Assembly (NCBI GenBank): GCA_958295985.1
Contig: OY282432.1
Coordinates: 1,550,001-1,614,000 of the forward strand
From: an uncultured Candidatus Binatia bacterium
Lineage (GTDB): Bacteria; Desulfobacterota; Binatia; UBA9968; JAJDTQ01
Direction of reading: 5' to 3'
Length of the DNA: 64,000 nt
The position numbers and the translations under genes were made by a program. A model generated the notes under the pieces. It saw only the letters and a program-made list of their open reading frames with translations. It was not told where the DNA came from and ran no database searches. This document shows, piece by piece, positions 1 to 8,475 of this stretch. Position 1 is the stretch's first letter; every line of letters starts with the position of its first letter.

Positions 1-2
1 GC

Positions 3-725
3 GCGGTGCAGTGGCTGGCGGAGCTGGACTTCCTGGCGCCGGACGTGAGCCTTGCCCACGGCGTGTGGCTCAACCGGGACGATATCGCGACCACCGCGGC
101 CAAGGGCGCCGCGGTGGTGCACAACCCGAGCTCCAACCTCCGCCTGCGAAGCGGCATCGCCCCGCTCATGCACTTCCACGCCGCGGGCGTGCGGCTGGGC
201 ATGGGGCTCGACAGCAGTCCGCTGAACGACCGGCCGGACATGCTCCAGGAGATGCGCCTGGCCGCCAACCTGCAGCGTATTCCCGGCGCCGGCCCGGGCC
301 TGATGCCGCTGGCCGACATCTTCCGGGCAGCCACCGCGGGCGGGGCGGAGGTGCTGGGCTGGGGCGCCACCTGCGGCGCCCTGGAGCCGGGCAGTCGCGC
401 CGACCTGGTGCTGGTGGATTCCCGGCCCATCGTGGAGCCTTATCTCGCGTCTCACCAGACGCCGGTGGAGGCGCTGGTCTACCGGGGCGGGGCAGGTGCC
501 GTGGATACCGTCATGGTGGACGGCGAGATCCTCTACCGCGGCGGCAAGCACGTGCGTCTCGACGAAACGGCCCTCCTGAAGGAGGTCAAGCGGAAGATCA
601 CGCCGGCGCCCCGAAGAAAGCCCCGCGGCCTCGAGGGGCGGCTTCTCCCCCGGGTAAGGGATTTCCTCGAATCGCGCGAAGAGCATCCGGTGGAGCCGTT
701 CTACAAGTTCAACGACGCCGGCTGA
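3..725 (+). CDS. Amidohydrolase, TRZ/ATZ (atrazine chlorohydrolase/cytosine deaminase-like) family, 5' truncated
   Basis: Only the C-terminal ~240 residues are in the window; the frame is open to the left edge, so the GTG at 6 is not taken as a start. The visible part has AHGVWL, whose His is typical of the metal or catalytic site, then HNPSSNLRLRSG and GLDSSPLNDRPD, where the Asp of GLD is the usual last metal ligand of this superfamily. The C-terminal strand returns to the composite beta-sandwich (GSRADLVLVDSR). The family hydrolyses C-Cl, C-N or amine bonds on heterocyclic rings; the substrate cannot be told. A DapA-like aldolase and a Rieske oxygenase follow on the same strand, suggesting a catabolic cluster. 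Confidence 0.85.
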   Translation, partial: AVQWLAELDFLAPDVSLAHGVWLNRDDIATTAAKGAAVVHNPSSNLRLRSGIAPLMHFHAAGVRLGMGLDSSPLNDRPDMLQEMRLAANLQRIPGAGPGLMPLADIFRAATAGGAEVLGWGATCGALEPGSRADLVLVDSRPIVEPYLASHQTPVEALVYRGGAGAVDTVMVDGEILYRGGKHVRLDETALLKEVKRKITPAPRRKPRGLEGRLLPRVRDFLESREEHPVEPFYKFNDAG

Positions 726-841
726 GCCGGTCCGCCTCGTGGCCGCGGCCAGGGGGGCAGGCATCCCGGGTGCGTCGCGTGCGGCTTGACGGGGACGATC
801 CACGGGGGCTATGGGGTGGGTGAACACGGAGGGTTGAGACC

Positions 842-1732
842 ATGATCAAGGGCATCGTCATCCCGGTGATTACGCCGTTCGAGCACGACGGCTCGGTGGA
901 CGAACCGATGCTCCGGAGGCTCGTGGACTTCTACGTCGAGGCCGGGGTCCAGGGCCTGTTCATGCTGGGGTCCTCGGGGCAGGGGCCGGCCATGTCCATG
1001 GCCGAGCGCAAGCGGGCGGCGGAGGTCGCCGTCGGCCAGAACGCCGGGCGCGCTCCCATCATCGTGCACGTGGGGACCGCGGATGCGGAGAGCACCGTGG
1101 AGCTGGCGCGGCACGCCGCGGAGCACGGCGTGGACGGCATCGGCGTGATCCCGCCCTACTATTACTCCGACTATTCGGAGTACGAGATCATGGCCCATTT
1201 CCGGGCGGTGGCGGAGGCCGTGCCCCTGCCCATCTTCATCTACGAGAACCCCAAGTACTCGGGCATATCCATCGCACCGCCCTTCGCGCAGCGCATGAAG
1301 GAAGAGATCCCGACCATCCGCGGCATCAAGGTGGCCTATGGCGCCGGCGCCATGCTGGACTACGTGCGGCTGTTCCCGCCGGACGTGTCGGTGTTCACCG
1401 GCAATGCAGACATCTTCGGGCTGGCGCCCTTCGGGGTGGCGGGAATGATCAATCCGCCCACGAGCTGCATTCCCGAGTTGTGCGTCGAGCTTTGGCGCGC
1501 GCTGGAGCGGGAGGACTATCAGCAGGCGGTGGTGCTGCAACGGCGGGTCAACGACGTGACCGCTGTGGTCATCGGACAGATCAAGCGTCACGGCAGAGCC
1601 GTGGTGGCCGAGATGTATCGCATGCGCGGGTTCGCCATCCAGCGGTTCCCCAAGTGGGAGACGAGGCCGCTGCCGCCGGAGGCGCGGGATTCGGTCCACC
1701 GGGAGCTGAGCCGCGGCGGCTTCCTGGATTGA
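842..1732 (+). CDS. Dihydrodipicolinate synthase/N-acetylneuraminate lyase family aldolase
   Basis: This 296-residue protein has the normal length for a DapA/NanA (beta/alpha)8 class I aldolase. The Schiff-base lysine is K163 in GIKVAYG, the catalytic-triad tyrosine is Y134 in IYENP, and GSSGQG at 43-48 is the carboxylate-binding loop seen as GTTGE in DapA. It should make or break a C-C bond using a 2-oxo acid such as pyruvate. It is unlikely to be the lysine-biosynthesis DapA, because it sits between an amidohydrolase and a Rieske oxygenase and the loop and pocket motifs differ. A catabolic lyase or dehydratase is more likely. ATG 842 follows a GGAGGGTTGAGACC Shine-Dalgarno region. Confidence 0.85.
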   Translation: MIKGIVIPVITPFEHDGSVDEPMLRRLVDFYVEAGVQGLFMLGSSGQGPAMSMAERKRAAEVAVGQNAGRAPIIVHVGTADAESTVELARHAAEHGVDGIGVIPPYYYSDYSEYEIMAHFRAVAEAVPLPIFIYENPKYSGISIAPPFAQRMKEEIPTIRGIKVAYGAGAMLDYVRLFPPDVSVFTGNADIFGLAPFGVAGMINPPTSCIPELCVELWRALEREDYQQAVVLQRRVNDVTAVVIGQIKRHGRAVVAEMYRMRGFAIQRFPKWETRPLPPEARDSVHRELSRGGFLD

Positions 1733-1758
1733 CGCCGAGGGGCTGACGAGGTCATCGC

Positions 1759-2976
1759 TTGGACACCTTCAGAAGCACCAACAAGGACATCCCGCGTGTG
1801 GGCCGCGGCACCCCGGGCGGAGAGTGGCTGCGGCGCTACTGGCTTGCGGTGGGCACCGAGGCGGAGTTGCACGACATCCCGCAGGCGGTGCGCGTTCTGG
1901 GCGAGGACCTGGTGCTCTTCCGCGACCTCCGGGGCCGTTTGGGGCTCGTCGGCCGGAGCTGCTCCCACCGGGGGTCGTCCCTGGAGTACGGCGACATCGA
2001 AGACCGCGGCATCCGCTGCCCCTACCACGGCTGGCTGTACGACGTTGCCGGCAACTGTCTGGAGCAGCCCTCCGAGCCGCGGGAGAGCGCCTTCTGCGCC
2101 AAGGTAAGGCACCCGGCGTATCCGGTCCGGTCGCGGGGCGGATTGATCTTCGCCTACCTGGGTCCGGACGCCGGCAGTCCTCCGCCGCTGCCCAACTATT
2201 CCCCGCTGGTGGACCACGGCGGACGGCGGCTGGTGGAGAGCACCCGCCACTTCGACTACAACTGGTTCAATTTCTACGAGAACAGCGCCGATCCCTGTCA
2301 CGTATGGATCCTCCACAGCCGGAGCGCCTACGGCGAGCAGACCTGGGGCGGCAAGTTCTTCAGCGCCGAGAGCCCGCCGGCCTACGAGCCGGTGGAGACT
2401 CCCTACGGCATGAAGATCGTCATGTCCAAGCCGGGTCCGGTGGAAGGCGCCGAGTTCGTCGACGAGATGAGCCTGGGGCTGCCGAGCATCCTGCAGGTGG
2501 GCGACACCGAGTTCGTGCACGCGCGAGTGGAGCCGGAAGTGCTGGAGAAGGTGGGCGCAAACTACGAGCACTTCATGTTCCTCACGCCCAACGACGACGA
2601 CCACTTCATGCTGTTTACCGTGGACTACTACACGGGCCCGGACCCGGACATCTTCGACAGGCTGGCGCGGATGAGGAAGAGGGAAACCCCCAAGGAAGAG
2701 GTCAAGCCCTACGACAAGCGGCCGCTGATGCCGTTCCGCGGCAACATCCGGCAGGAGGACATCGTCACCCAGGGCACCCAGCGGCTGCTGGGCGAGCGGG
2801 AGGAACGGCTGGGCGCCTCGGACCGCGGCATCATCATGCTGCGCCGGATGATCCGCGACGCCATCGACGCGGTGGCCCAGGGCAGGGAGCCCAAGGGGTT
2901 GCGCCTGAAGGAGGATGCCGAGGGCCTGGTGAAGCTGGACTCGTTCGTGGGCGTGAGGTCCAGCGTGGGGTCCTGA
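1759..2976 (+). CDS. Rieske non-heme iron aromatic ring-hydroxylating oxygenase, alpha subunit
   Basis: The 405-residue protein has an N-terminal Rieske [2Fe-2S] domain with C68-x-H70 and C87-x2-H90 (RCPYHGW). A catalytic domain follows with the mononuclear iron signature ENSADPCHVWILH at 174-186, giving H181 and H186 as ligands. The family adds O2 to an aromatic ring or O-demethylates it, using electrons from a reductase. The length and motif spacing resemble the phthalate 4,5-dioxygenase/VanA-like monooxygenases. No ferredoxin or reductase gene is adjacent, so electrons must come from elsewhere. The start is TTG at 1759, 26 bases after the aldolase stop, with a GACGAGG stretch upstream. Confidence 0.88.
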   Translation: MDTFRSTNKDIPRVGRGTPGGEWLRRYWLAVGTEAELHDIPQAVRVLGEDLVLFRDLRGRLGLVGRSCSHRGSSLEYGDIEDRGIRCPYHGWLYDVAGNCLEQPSEPRESAFCAKVRHPAYPVRSRGGLIFAYLGPDAGSPPPLPNYSPLVDHGGRRLVESTRHFDYNWFNFYENSADPCHVWILHSRSAYGEQTWGGKFFSAESPPAYEPVETPYGMKIVMSKPGPVEGAEFVDEMSLGLPSILQVGDTEFVHARVEPEVLEKVGANYEHFMFLTPNDDDHFMLFTVDYYTGPDPDIFDRLARMRKRETPKEEVKPYDKRPLMPFRGNIRQEDIVTQGTQRLLGEREERLGASDRGIIMLRRMIRDAIDAVAQGREPKGLRLKEDAEGLVKLDSFVGVRSSVGS

Positions 2977-2980
2977 ATAA

Positions 2981-3031
2981 ACCGTGGGGAAGATGCGCAG
3001 GACTTTTCGTTGCCGGCGAGGCCCGGCGACG
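2981..3031 (+). repeat. Diverged partial copy of the MITE-like element at 40641-40797
   Basis: Starting just after the Rieske stop codon, about 50 bases match the reverse complement of the right part of the 40641-40797 insertion. The shared core is ATGCGCAGGACTTTT followed by a GTTG-CGGC-AGGC pattern, with roughly four of five bases matching by eye. The outer terminal repeat is not recognisable here. It lies directly upstream of a palindromic repeat. Confidence 0.5.
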
Positions 3032-3040
3032 GTTTGCAAA

Positions 3041-3060
3041 GGCGGGGTTCGAACCCGCCC
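3041..3060. repeat. Palindromic repeat, GGGTTCGAACCC core (copy 1)
   Basis: The 12-base GGGTTCGAACCC is a perfect palindrome, and one bulged G extends the arms to GGCGGG/CCCGCC. It is one of four related palindromes in the window (others at 57943, 63314 and 63712), all intergenic. This copy ends 10 bases before the next start codon and could form a hairpin in that leader. Confidence 0.6.
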
Positions 3061-3069
3061 GTATCTCCG

Positions 3070-3960
3070 ATGTCCAAGGTAGTGGTCACCGGCGGCAGCG
3101 GCCGTCTCGGACGGCACACCATCCGCCACCTTCTCGATCACGGCTACGAGTTGCTGAGCCTGGACATCGTGCCGCTGCAGCAACCGTTGTGCGACTCCTG
3201 GCTCTGTGACCTGCGACGCTCCGGCGATCTCTACGAGGCGTTCAGAGGCGCCGACGCCGTGATCCATCTCGGTGCGTACCAGGCCCCCAACCTGGCGCCG
3301 GACTGCGAGACCTTCGGCAACAACGTCACCGCCACCTACAACGTGCTCAAGGCCGCGGTAGACATGGGCGTCCGGCGCGTGGTCTGCGCTTCGAGCATCG
3401 CTGCCTACGGATTCCTCTACGCCCCCCGGATCTGGACACCCGACTACCTGCCCCTGGACGAGGTCCATCCGTGCAGGCCCCAGGACCCTTACGCCCTTTC
3501 GAAGGTGTTCGGGGAGCAGCTTGCCGACTCCTGCACGCGGTACAGCAACCTCACCGTGGCCAGCCTCCGGTTCAGCGGCGTGAACTTCGACCCCGCCTAC
3601 GGCGCGCTGCCGGAGCGGTGGGCCGACCCCGGGCTCAAGATGGGTACGTTCTGGAGCTACGTGGACGCACGGGACGCCGCGGCAGCGTGCCGGCTCGCCA
3701 TCGAGGCCCCCTTGTCCGGACACGACGTCTTCAACATCGCCGCATCCACCAGCCGGTACCTCGAGCCGACCGACGAGTTGGTCCGCCAGTACGTTCCCGG
3801 CGCGAGGATCAAGGACGGCTATTCAGGGTGTTGGGGCGGTCTCGACGTGACCAGGGCCGCCCGGGAGCTGGGTTTCGAGGCCGTCCACGTCTGGCAAGAC
3901 TACCTCAACCCGGACGGCACGCCCAAGACTCCGTCTCCCCCTGGTCAAGGCCGGCGGTGA
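3070..3960 (+). CDS. NAD(P)-dependent epimerase/dehydratase, extended SDR
   Basis: From ATG 3070 the 296-residue protein begins MSKVVVTGGSGRLG, the Rossmann TGGxGxxG dinucleotide motif at the expected distance from the N-terminus. The catalytic Tyr and Lys are in DPYALSKVFGEQ. A frame extension back to 3010 would add residues encoded by the palindromic repeat and is rejected. The family acts on nucleotide sugars or other hydroxy-ketones. The C-terminus (VPGARIKDGYSGCWGGLD) is the substrate-side domain. It converges with the RidA gene, and its substrate is unknown. Confidence 0.85.
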   Translation: MSKVVVTGGSGRLGRHTIRHLLDHGYELLSLDIVPLQQPLCDSWLCDLRRSGDLYEAFRGADAVIHLGAYQAPNLAPDCETFGNNVTATYNVLKAAVDMGVRRVVCASSIAAYGFLYAPRIWTPDYLPLDEVHPCRPQDPYALSKVFGEQLADSCTRYSNLTVASLRFSGVNFDPAYGALPERWADPGLKMGTFWSYVDARDAAAACRLAIEAPLSGHDVFNIAASTSRYLEPTDELVRQYVPGARIKDGYSGCWGGLDVTRAARELGFEAVHVWQDYLNPDGTPKTPSPPGQGRR

Positions 3961-3988
3961 GGGCGCCCGGCCTTCCCTCGCTGACACG

Positions 3989-4369
3989 TCAGGCCAGCGC
4001 CACCACGTCCACTTCCACCAGAGCCCCTTTCGGCAGGCCCGCCACCGCCACCGTGGTGCGGGCGGGTCTGGTGGACCCCAGGTACGTTTCGTAGACGGCG
4101 TTGACGGCGCCGAAGTGGTCCATGTCCGTGAGGTAGATGGTCGTCTTGACGGCCCGATCCCAGGAAGAGCCGGCCGCTTCCAGGACCGCGGTGACGTTGT
4201 CGAGGACCCGGCGCGCCTGCTGCTCGACGCCGCCGGAGACCAGCTCCCCGGACTCCGGCTCCAGGGCGATCTGGCCCGCGGTGTACACGAAGCCGTTGGC
4301 CTTGATGGCCTGTTCGTAGGGACCGATGGCCTCCGGCGCCCTGTTCGTATGGACCACTTCTATGGGCAT
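3989..4369 (-). CDS. RidA/YjgF/UK114 family enamine-imine deaminase
   Basis: The 126-residue protein has the family length and the C-terminal signature RPARTTVAVAGLPKG followed by VEVDVVA. R104 corresponds to the arginine that binds the carboxylate of the 2-aminoacrylate-type intermediate, and E119 is the second conserved active-site residue. RidA proteins are cytosolic trimers that hydrolyse reactive enamines and imines made by PLP enzymes. The start at 4369 has an AAGGAG Shine-Dalgarno. The promoter region carries a 17-base sequence also found upstream of the selenoprotein gene at 20912-21616. Confidence 0.93.
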   Translation of the reverse strand: MPIEVVHTNRAPEAIGPYEQAIKANGFVYTAGQIALEPESGELVSGGVEQQARRVLDNVTAVLEAAGSSWDRAVKTTIYLTDMDHFGAVNAVYETYLGSTRPARTTVAVAGLPKGALVEVDVVALA

Positions 4370-4402
4370 TGCATCTCCTTGCAGTCTGTTGGGATTCCCG
4401 TG

Positions 4403-4431
4403 AATCTACTACGAAACAGGCCAACGGTCCA
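4403..4431 (-). promoter_or_regulatory. Predicted promoter of the RidA gene, shared element
   Basis: On the minus strand TGGACC and TAGATT are separated by 17 bases and lie about 35 bases before the RidA start. They match the -35 and -10 consensus at four of six bases each. The stretch TGTTTCGTAGTAGATTC (4402-4418) is identical to one at 21670-21686 upstream of another minus-strand gene. This suggests a common promoter or operator. Confidence 0.45.
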
Positions 4432-4585
4432 TTCCGGTTCCGCAGCACCGCAAAGGACCTTGGTGAAACGGGATGACTTGGCTACCCGTTGGACTGTCGG
4501 AGTCGGACCGTGGGAGTTGCGCCGGCGACCCCGGTGCATGTACCAATAAGGGGTCGCGCTGCGCGTCGATCGGGATGCTCCATCC

Positions 4586-4777
4586 ATGAAACTCATGACC
4601 GCCCACAAGATCCTCATCGGGACGTCCATCGTCTTCTTCATCTTCTTCAGTTGGTGGGAGCTGCGCAATTATCTGGCCGCGGACAACGTCTGGGCGCTGG
4701 CTCGCAGCGTGCTCTATCTCGGCGTCGCCGTGGGTTTCGCGGTCTATTTCAGGTCCCTGAGAAACAAGGTGCTGTAA
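4586..4777 (+). CDS. Small two-helix membrane protein of unknown function
   Basis: The 63-residue product has two hydrophobic segments, ILIGTSIVFFIFFSWW near 9-24 and ALARSVLYLGVAVGFAVYF near 37-55, with short charged ends. It should sit in the inner membrane. I do not recognise the family. It ends one base before the GTG of the HNH gene, so the two are probably co-transcribed. The ATG is preceded by GATGCTCC, a poor ribosome-binding site, so the start is tentative. Confidence 0.6.
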   Translation: MKLMTAHKILIGTSIVFFIFFSWWELRNYLAADNVWALARSVLYLGVAVGFAVYFRSLRNKVL

Positions 4778-4778
4778 G

Positions 4779-5045
4779 GTGGAGCCGGACCTTTTCATCG
4801 TGCCCGTTACCAGAGAGGAGATCCGCCGGGAGCGCCTGAAGGCGCGGGAACTGCGCAACAGTCAGTGGTGGAAGAACCGGAAGAGCGCGGGACTGTGCGC
4901 TCATTGCGGCGGCCGGTTCTCCCCTCGAGAGTTGACCATGGACCATCTGGTCCCCGTCATCCGCGGCGGCAAGAGCACCAAGGGCAACGTCGTCCCCAGT
5001 TGCAAACGCTGCAACAGCGCCAGGAAGCACAGCCTGCCCTTCTGA
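4779..5045 (+). CDS. Small HNH endonuclease-domain protein
   Basis: In this 88-residue protein the zinc knuckle C40-x2-C43 and C75-x2-C78 bracket the DHLVPVIRGG core (D55, H56), followed by N70 and N79. This is the complete HNH/McrA-like beta-beta-alpha-metal pattern. It is a stand-alone nuclease of the kind found in mobile elements and as ubiquitous small HNH proteins. The GTG start comes directly after the membrane-protein stop. It borders the type I restriction locus but is on the opposite strand, and its target is unknown. Confidence 0.85.
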   Translation: MEPDLFIVPVTREEIRRERLKARELRNSQWWKNRKSAGLCAHCGGRFSPRELTMDHLVPVIRGGKSTKGNVVPSCKRCNSARKHSLPF

Positions 5046-5170
5046 CGGGACCTTCACGCACCCGCTCGATGGCAGGAGCGGGAGTCGCTCGTAACGCAAT
5101 CTCAAGCGAGGGACGGCGCGTGCCGGCTTGTTTCCGTGCGTCGTTGGGGCACGCGCCGGCAGCGGCCTCG

Positions 5171-5479
5171 TCACCCCGCCTGCTTCCTTACCTCATGTCT
5201 CTTCCAGTCGGGCACGTGGGCCGTCATCAATGCCTTGTAGAGCCTGCCGTGGTTGGGGACGCGCAGGTGCAGCAGTTCATGGACGATGACGAAGTCCTGG
5301 AAGCCTTTGTCCTGATCCTCCAGATCGGCGGCCAGGGTCACAGTTCCCGACGTCGAGCAGGAGCCCCACTTCCGCGTCATCTGCTGAACGCGAACCCGCC
5401 GCAGGCGGACGTTCAAACGCCGCCGCCAGTATTCGACACGGTGGCGAAGGGCCTCGCGCCGTTCGTCACCGATCCGCAT
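5171..5479 (-). CDS. YgjP/SprT-like M48-family metallopeptidase
   Basis: This 102-residue protein carries the zinc motif HELLH at 67-71 followed by VPNHG, and the upstream RKWGSCS block typical of the YgjP (DUF45) family. It is short compared with the usual ~230-residue YgjP proteins and represents essentially the C-terminal catalytic half. Its start overlaps the end of hsdR by 14 bases, so it is translated from the restriction operon. Genes of this family are often found directly after hsdR; their role in restriction is not established. Confidence 0.82.
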   Translation of the reverse strand: MRIGDERREALRHRVEYWRRRLNVRLRRVRVQQMTRKWGSCSTSGTVTLAADLEDQDKGFQDFVIVHELLHLRVPNHGRLYKALMTAHVPDWKRHEVRKQAG

Positions 5480-8417
5480 CGGCGCCGGTTCCCAGGAGGA
5501 GGGTGAGGATGCGCTCTACGACGCGGCTCCGTTTGTCGCCGGCCAGTTGCAGAAGCGGGTGATAGAGGGCGGCCCGCAGCCCTCTTTGCTCATCGGCATT
5601 GGAGCTTGCGTTGGGAAAGCGGGCCAGAAGCGTTTCCGACTCTTGCGCCAGGTCCATGGCAGCGATGCCCGCGGCCTTCAACTCCGGATCGTCCTTCAGT
5701 GTCCAATGGACCCCGAACGCACGTGACGAAAGTCCGCTGTCCCTTGCGGCTTCCATGGCCGCGTCCTTCTCTCCGGCGAGGTCGGCCAGCCGGTCCATCG
5801 CCGCAAGCCCGGTGGTCCTGCGCTCCTCCAGGTCCTTCAGGATGCGCTCCGCACGCTCCTTCAGGGGCAGCAGCACGGCCTCCAGGTTCGGCCGGTTCTC
5901 GATCTCCTGCCGGAGACCGCGCACGAGATTGAATACCTTGGCCTCCTTCGAGCCCGACTCGCGGCGAAGCGCTTCAAGGGTGTTCAGGTCGAAGGTCACC
6001 GTCTTCGCCAAGTAGCCGAGGCCTTCCTGGGCCGCCTCATCCTGCACCAGGAAGCGTGTCTTGTTGGCCAGGTCCACCGCATAGTCCACGCGGTTTGCGT
6101 AGGCGTTGCGCACGGCAGCGTAGAGACCGGTGAGCCGCTTGAAGGTCTCGACGTGGTCGCGCAGCTCAGGCGAGGGAGACAGGATCTCCCAGAGCGCTTC
6201 GATTTCCTTGTAGGCTTCGAAGAACGCCTTGCGCGGTTCCGGGTCGAGGAAACGGCCATAGACGGTCTCTTCGAGGTGCTCGTCGGCGCTGCCGCTTCCG
6301 GCAGCGCCGAGGTAGTCTGCGTTCGCCCGTTCGATCCTCTCCAGGAAGTCTTCCATCAGGACGTCGAGTTCCTCGATCACGCCGCTCATGTCCGAGGAGT
6401 CGAAGCGCAACGCCTTGCGTAATTCGCGCAGCACGCCCACGAAGTCCACCACGAGGCCGATGCGCTTGCGCCGTCCGTCTGCGTCCACGTGCGGGCGGTT
6501 CACGCGCGCGATGGCCTGCAAGAGCACGTGGTCGCGCATGGGCTTGTCGAGGTACAGGCCATAGAGGAGCGGCGCGTCGTAGCCTGTCAGCAGCTTGTCC
6601 GTCACGATGAGGATCTTCGGGTCCTCGTCCGCCTTCTTGAACAGGAGGCGAACGTCCGCCTCGCGCTCGGGCGAGAGTTGGATCTCTGCGACGAGCGGAC
6701 GCTCGACCACGTCCGCGGCGTTTCTGGTATAGACCGCCGCGGTCCACGCGGGCGGCAGATGCCGGTCGAGAGCGCGCTTGTACTTGGCGCAGGCCTCGCG
6801 GTTTACGCCAACGAGGAATGCCTTGTAGCCGAGCGGCGCCACGTTCTGCCGGAAATGGTCGGCGACGAACCGGGCTACCTTTTCGATGCGGTCGTCCGCG
6901 GTCAGGAAGGTCCGCAAGCTTACGGCGCGGTCGAGGACCTTGTTGAGCTCGTCGACGTCAGTCACCCCCTCAGCCTCCGCCAGGGCAAAGAACTCCCGGT
7001 CCAGCCGCTCGGCCGGCACCGTCATTTCGCTGGGCGCCATGGTGTGGCGTATGGGCAGCGTCGTCTCGTCCCCGATGGACTCGGCGATGGTGTACTTGTC
7101 GAGGTAGCCTCGATCGTCCTCGGCGCCGAATATCTTGAAGGTGCCTTCCCCGTGCGCCGTCCGGTCGATGGGCGTGCCGGTGAAGCCGATGATGGTGGCG
7201 TTGGGCAAGGCCGCCGTCAGATAGACGCCCAACTCCCTTGCTACCGAGCGGTGCGCCTCGTCGATGAACACGTAGACGTTGTCACGGGTGTTGGCGTCCT
7301 TCTCGATGCCCTCGAACTTGTGGATCATGGAGAGGATCAGGCCGCGCTTGTCGGTCTCGAGCAGGTCCCGAAGCTCGGCCCTGGAGTCCGCGCGCCACAC
7401 CGGGAGGTCCTGCTGCTGCATCTCGCCCAGCAGCCGTTCGACCCAGCCCTTGAGTTGTCCTTCCAGGTCCGTTCGGTCCACGACGACGACCACCGTCGGC
7501 TTACCGAAGCGCTCGTTGCGTTCCAGGATCAAGCGTGCGGCGGTGAGCAGCGTGAAGGTCTTGCCCGAGCCCTGGGTATGCCAGATGAGACCGCGCCGCC
7601 TGGCCGGCTCGGAACAACGCTCGACGATGCGCTCCACCGCGCGGCGCTGGTGCTGGCGCAACACGGATTTCCGCGTCTCGCCGTCCTCGACGTAGAACAG
7701 GATCCAGTCCCGCAGCGTGCGCAGGAAATCGGTGGGCTCGAAGAAGGACTGGACGGCGAAGCGATAGCTTTCCTCCGGGCGTTCCTTCCATCGCGCCATG
7801 AAGCGCCGCGAGGCGTTCCAGGTGACGCCGTACCAGTAGTCCAGCAGGTGCGTGACGTTGAAGAGTTGTGCCGACCCTATCAGTTCGGGCGTCTCCCGCT
7901 CGTAGCGCCGCAACTGCGTGATGCCTTTTTCGATGGCGTCGCGGTCCGTGGGGTTCTTGTGTTCGACGATGGCTACCGGCACGCCGTTGACCACGAACAT
8001 CACGTCCGCGCGGTTGCCCTTTCGGGCCGGGGGCTTGACCTTCCACTCCCAGGTGACTTGCAGGACGTTGGCGTCCGGTCTCTCGAAGTCGATGAGTTGG
8101 ACGGGCCGGTGACGCTCCTCGGCCTCGTCGTACCATTGCCGCTGGCCGCGCAGCCAGGCGAGCATCTCGCGGTTGCCCTCGATCGTCGCCGGCAGCGCTT
8201 CGATCCGTTCGACCGCGGCGCGCACCGCATCGTCGCCCAGCCACGGGTTGAATCGATGCAACGCCGCCTCCAGTTCGTCGTGGAACAGCATCCCGGCCTC
8301 GCCCCCGCGCTCGCGCAACGCGGCCTGCGGCGGGAGCGGCGTCCAACCCACTTCCGCGGCGTGGCGGATCATGGGGAACTGGACGGAGCCGGCTTCGCTG
8401 ATTTCGAGTTCCGTCAT
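5466..8417 (-). CDS. hsdR: Type I restriction enzyme, R (endonuclease/translocase) subunit
   Basis: From ATG 8417 the protein has 983 residues. An N-terminal PD-(D/E)xK nuclease is marked by D138 and E152-H-K154 (VEHKNP). The SF2 motor has Walker A GSGKT at 283-287, DEAH at 386-389, GFTGTP near 411 and LLTGYDAP further on. The C-terminal helical part should dock on the methylase. The subunit translocates DNA and cuts far from the recognition site when HsdM/HsdS meet unmodified sites. TTG 8450 and ATG 8438 are alternative starts; the [14 protein letters not shown] start of the 8417 form fits HsdR N-termini best. The AIPR and SLOG genes separate it from hsdS. Confidence 0.93.
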   Translation of the reverse strand: MTELEISEAGSVQFPMIRHAAEVGWTPLPPQAALRERGGEAGMLFHDELEAALHRFNPWLGDDAVRAAVERIEALPATIEGNREMLAWLRGQRQWYDEAEERHRPVQLIDFERPDANVLQVTWEWKVKPPARKGNRADVMFVVNGVPVAIVEHKNPTDRDAIEKGITQLRRYERETPELIGSAQLFNVTHLLDYWYGVTWNASRRFMARWKERPEESYRFAVQSFFEPTDFLRTLRDWILFYVEDGETRKSVLRQHQRRAVERIVERCSEPARRRGLIWHTQGSGKTFTLLTAARLILERNERFGKPTVVVVVDRTDLEGQLKGWVERLLGEMQQQDLPVWRADSRAELRDLLETDKRGLILSMIHKFEGIEKDANTRDNVYVFIDEAHRSVARELGVYLTAALPNATIIGFTGTPIDRTAHGEGTFKIFGAEDDRGYLDKYTIAESIGDETTLPIRHTMAPSEMTVPAERLDREFFALAEAEGVTDVDELNKVLDRAVSLRTFLTADDRIEKVARFVADHFRQNVAPLGYKAFLVGVNREACAKYKRALDRHLPPAWTAAVYTRNAADVVERPLVAEIQLSPEREADVRLLFKKADEDPKILIVTDKLLTGYDAPLLYGLYLDKPMRDHVLLQAIARVNRPHVDADGRRKRIGLVVDFVGVLRELRKALRFDSSDMSGVIEELDVLMEDFLERIERANADYLGAAGSGSADEHLEETVYGRFLDPEPRKAFFEAYKEIEALWEILSPSPELRDHVETFKRLTGLYAAVRNAYANRVDYAVDLANKTRFLVQDEAAQEGLGYLAKTVTFDLNTLEALRRESGSKEAKVFNLVRGLRQEIENRPNLEAVLLPLKERAERILKDLEERRTTGLAAMDRLADLAGEKDAAMEAARDSGLSSRAFGVHWTLKDDPELKAAGIAAMDLAQESETLLARFPNASSNADEQRGLRAALYHPLLQLAGDKRSRVVERILTLLLGTGADADR

Positions 8418-8475
8418 GGCCCGATCAGGGTGTTGCATGCTCTCGAACAAAGGCGATTCGGCACGTCGAGGAAGG

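Noticed and set aside
1588..3723. 711-codon minus-strand frame
   Set aside because: It lies opposite the Rieske and dehydrogenase genes and shows only the Arg/Ala/Gly/His bias of an antisense frame.
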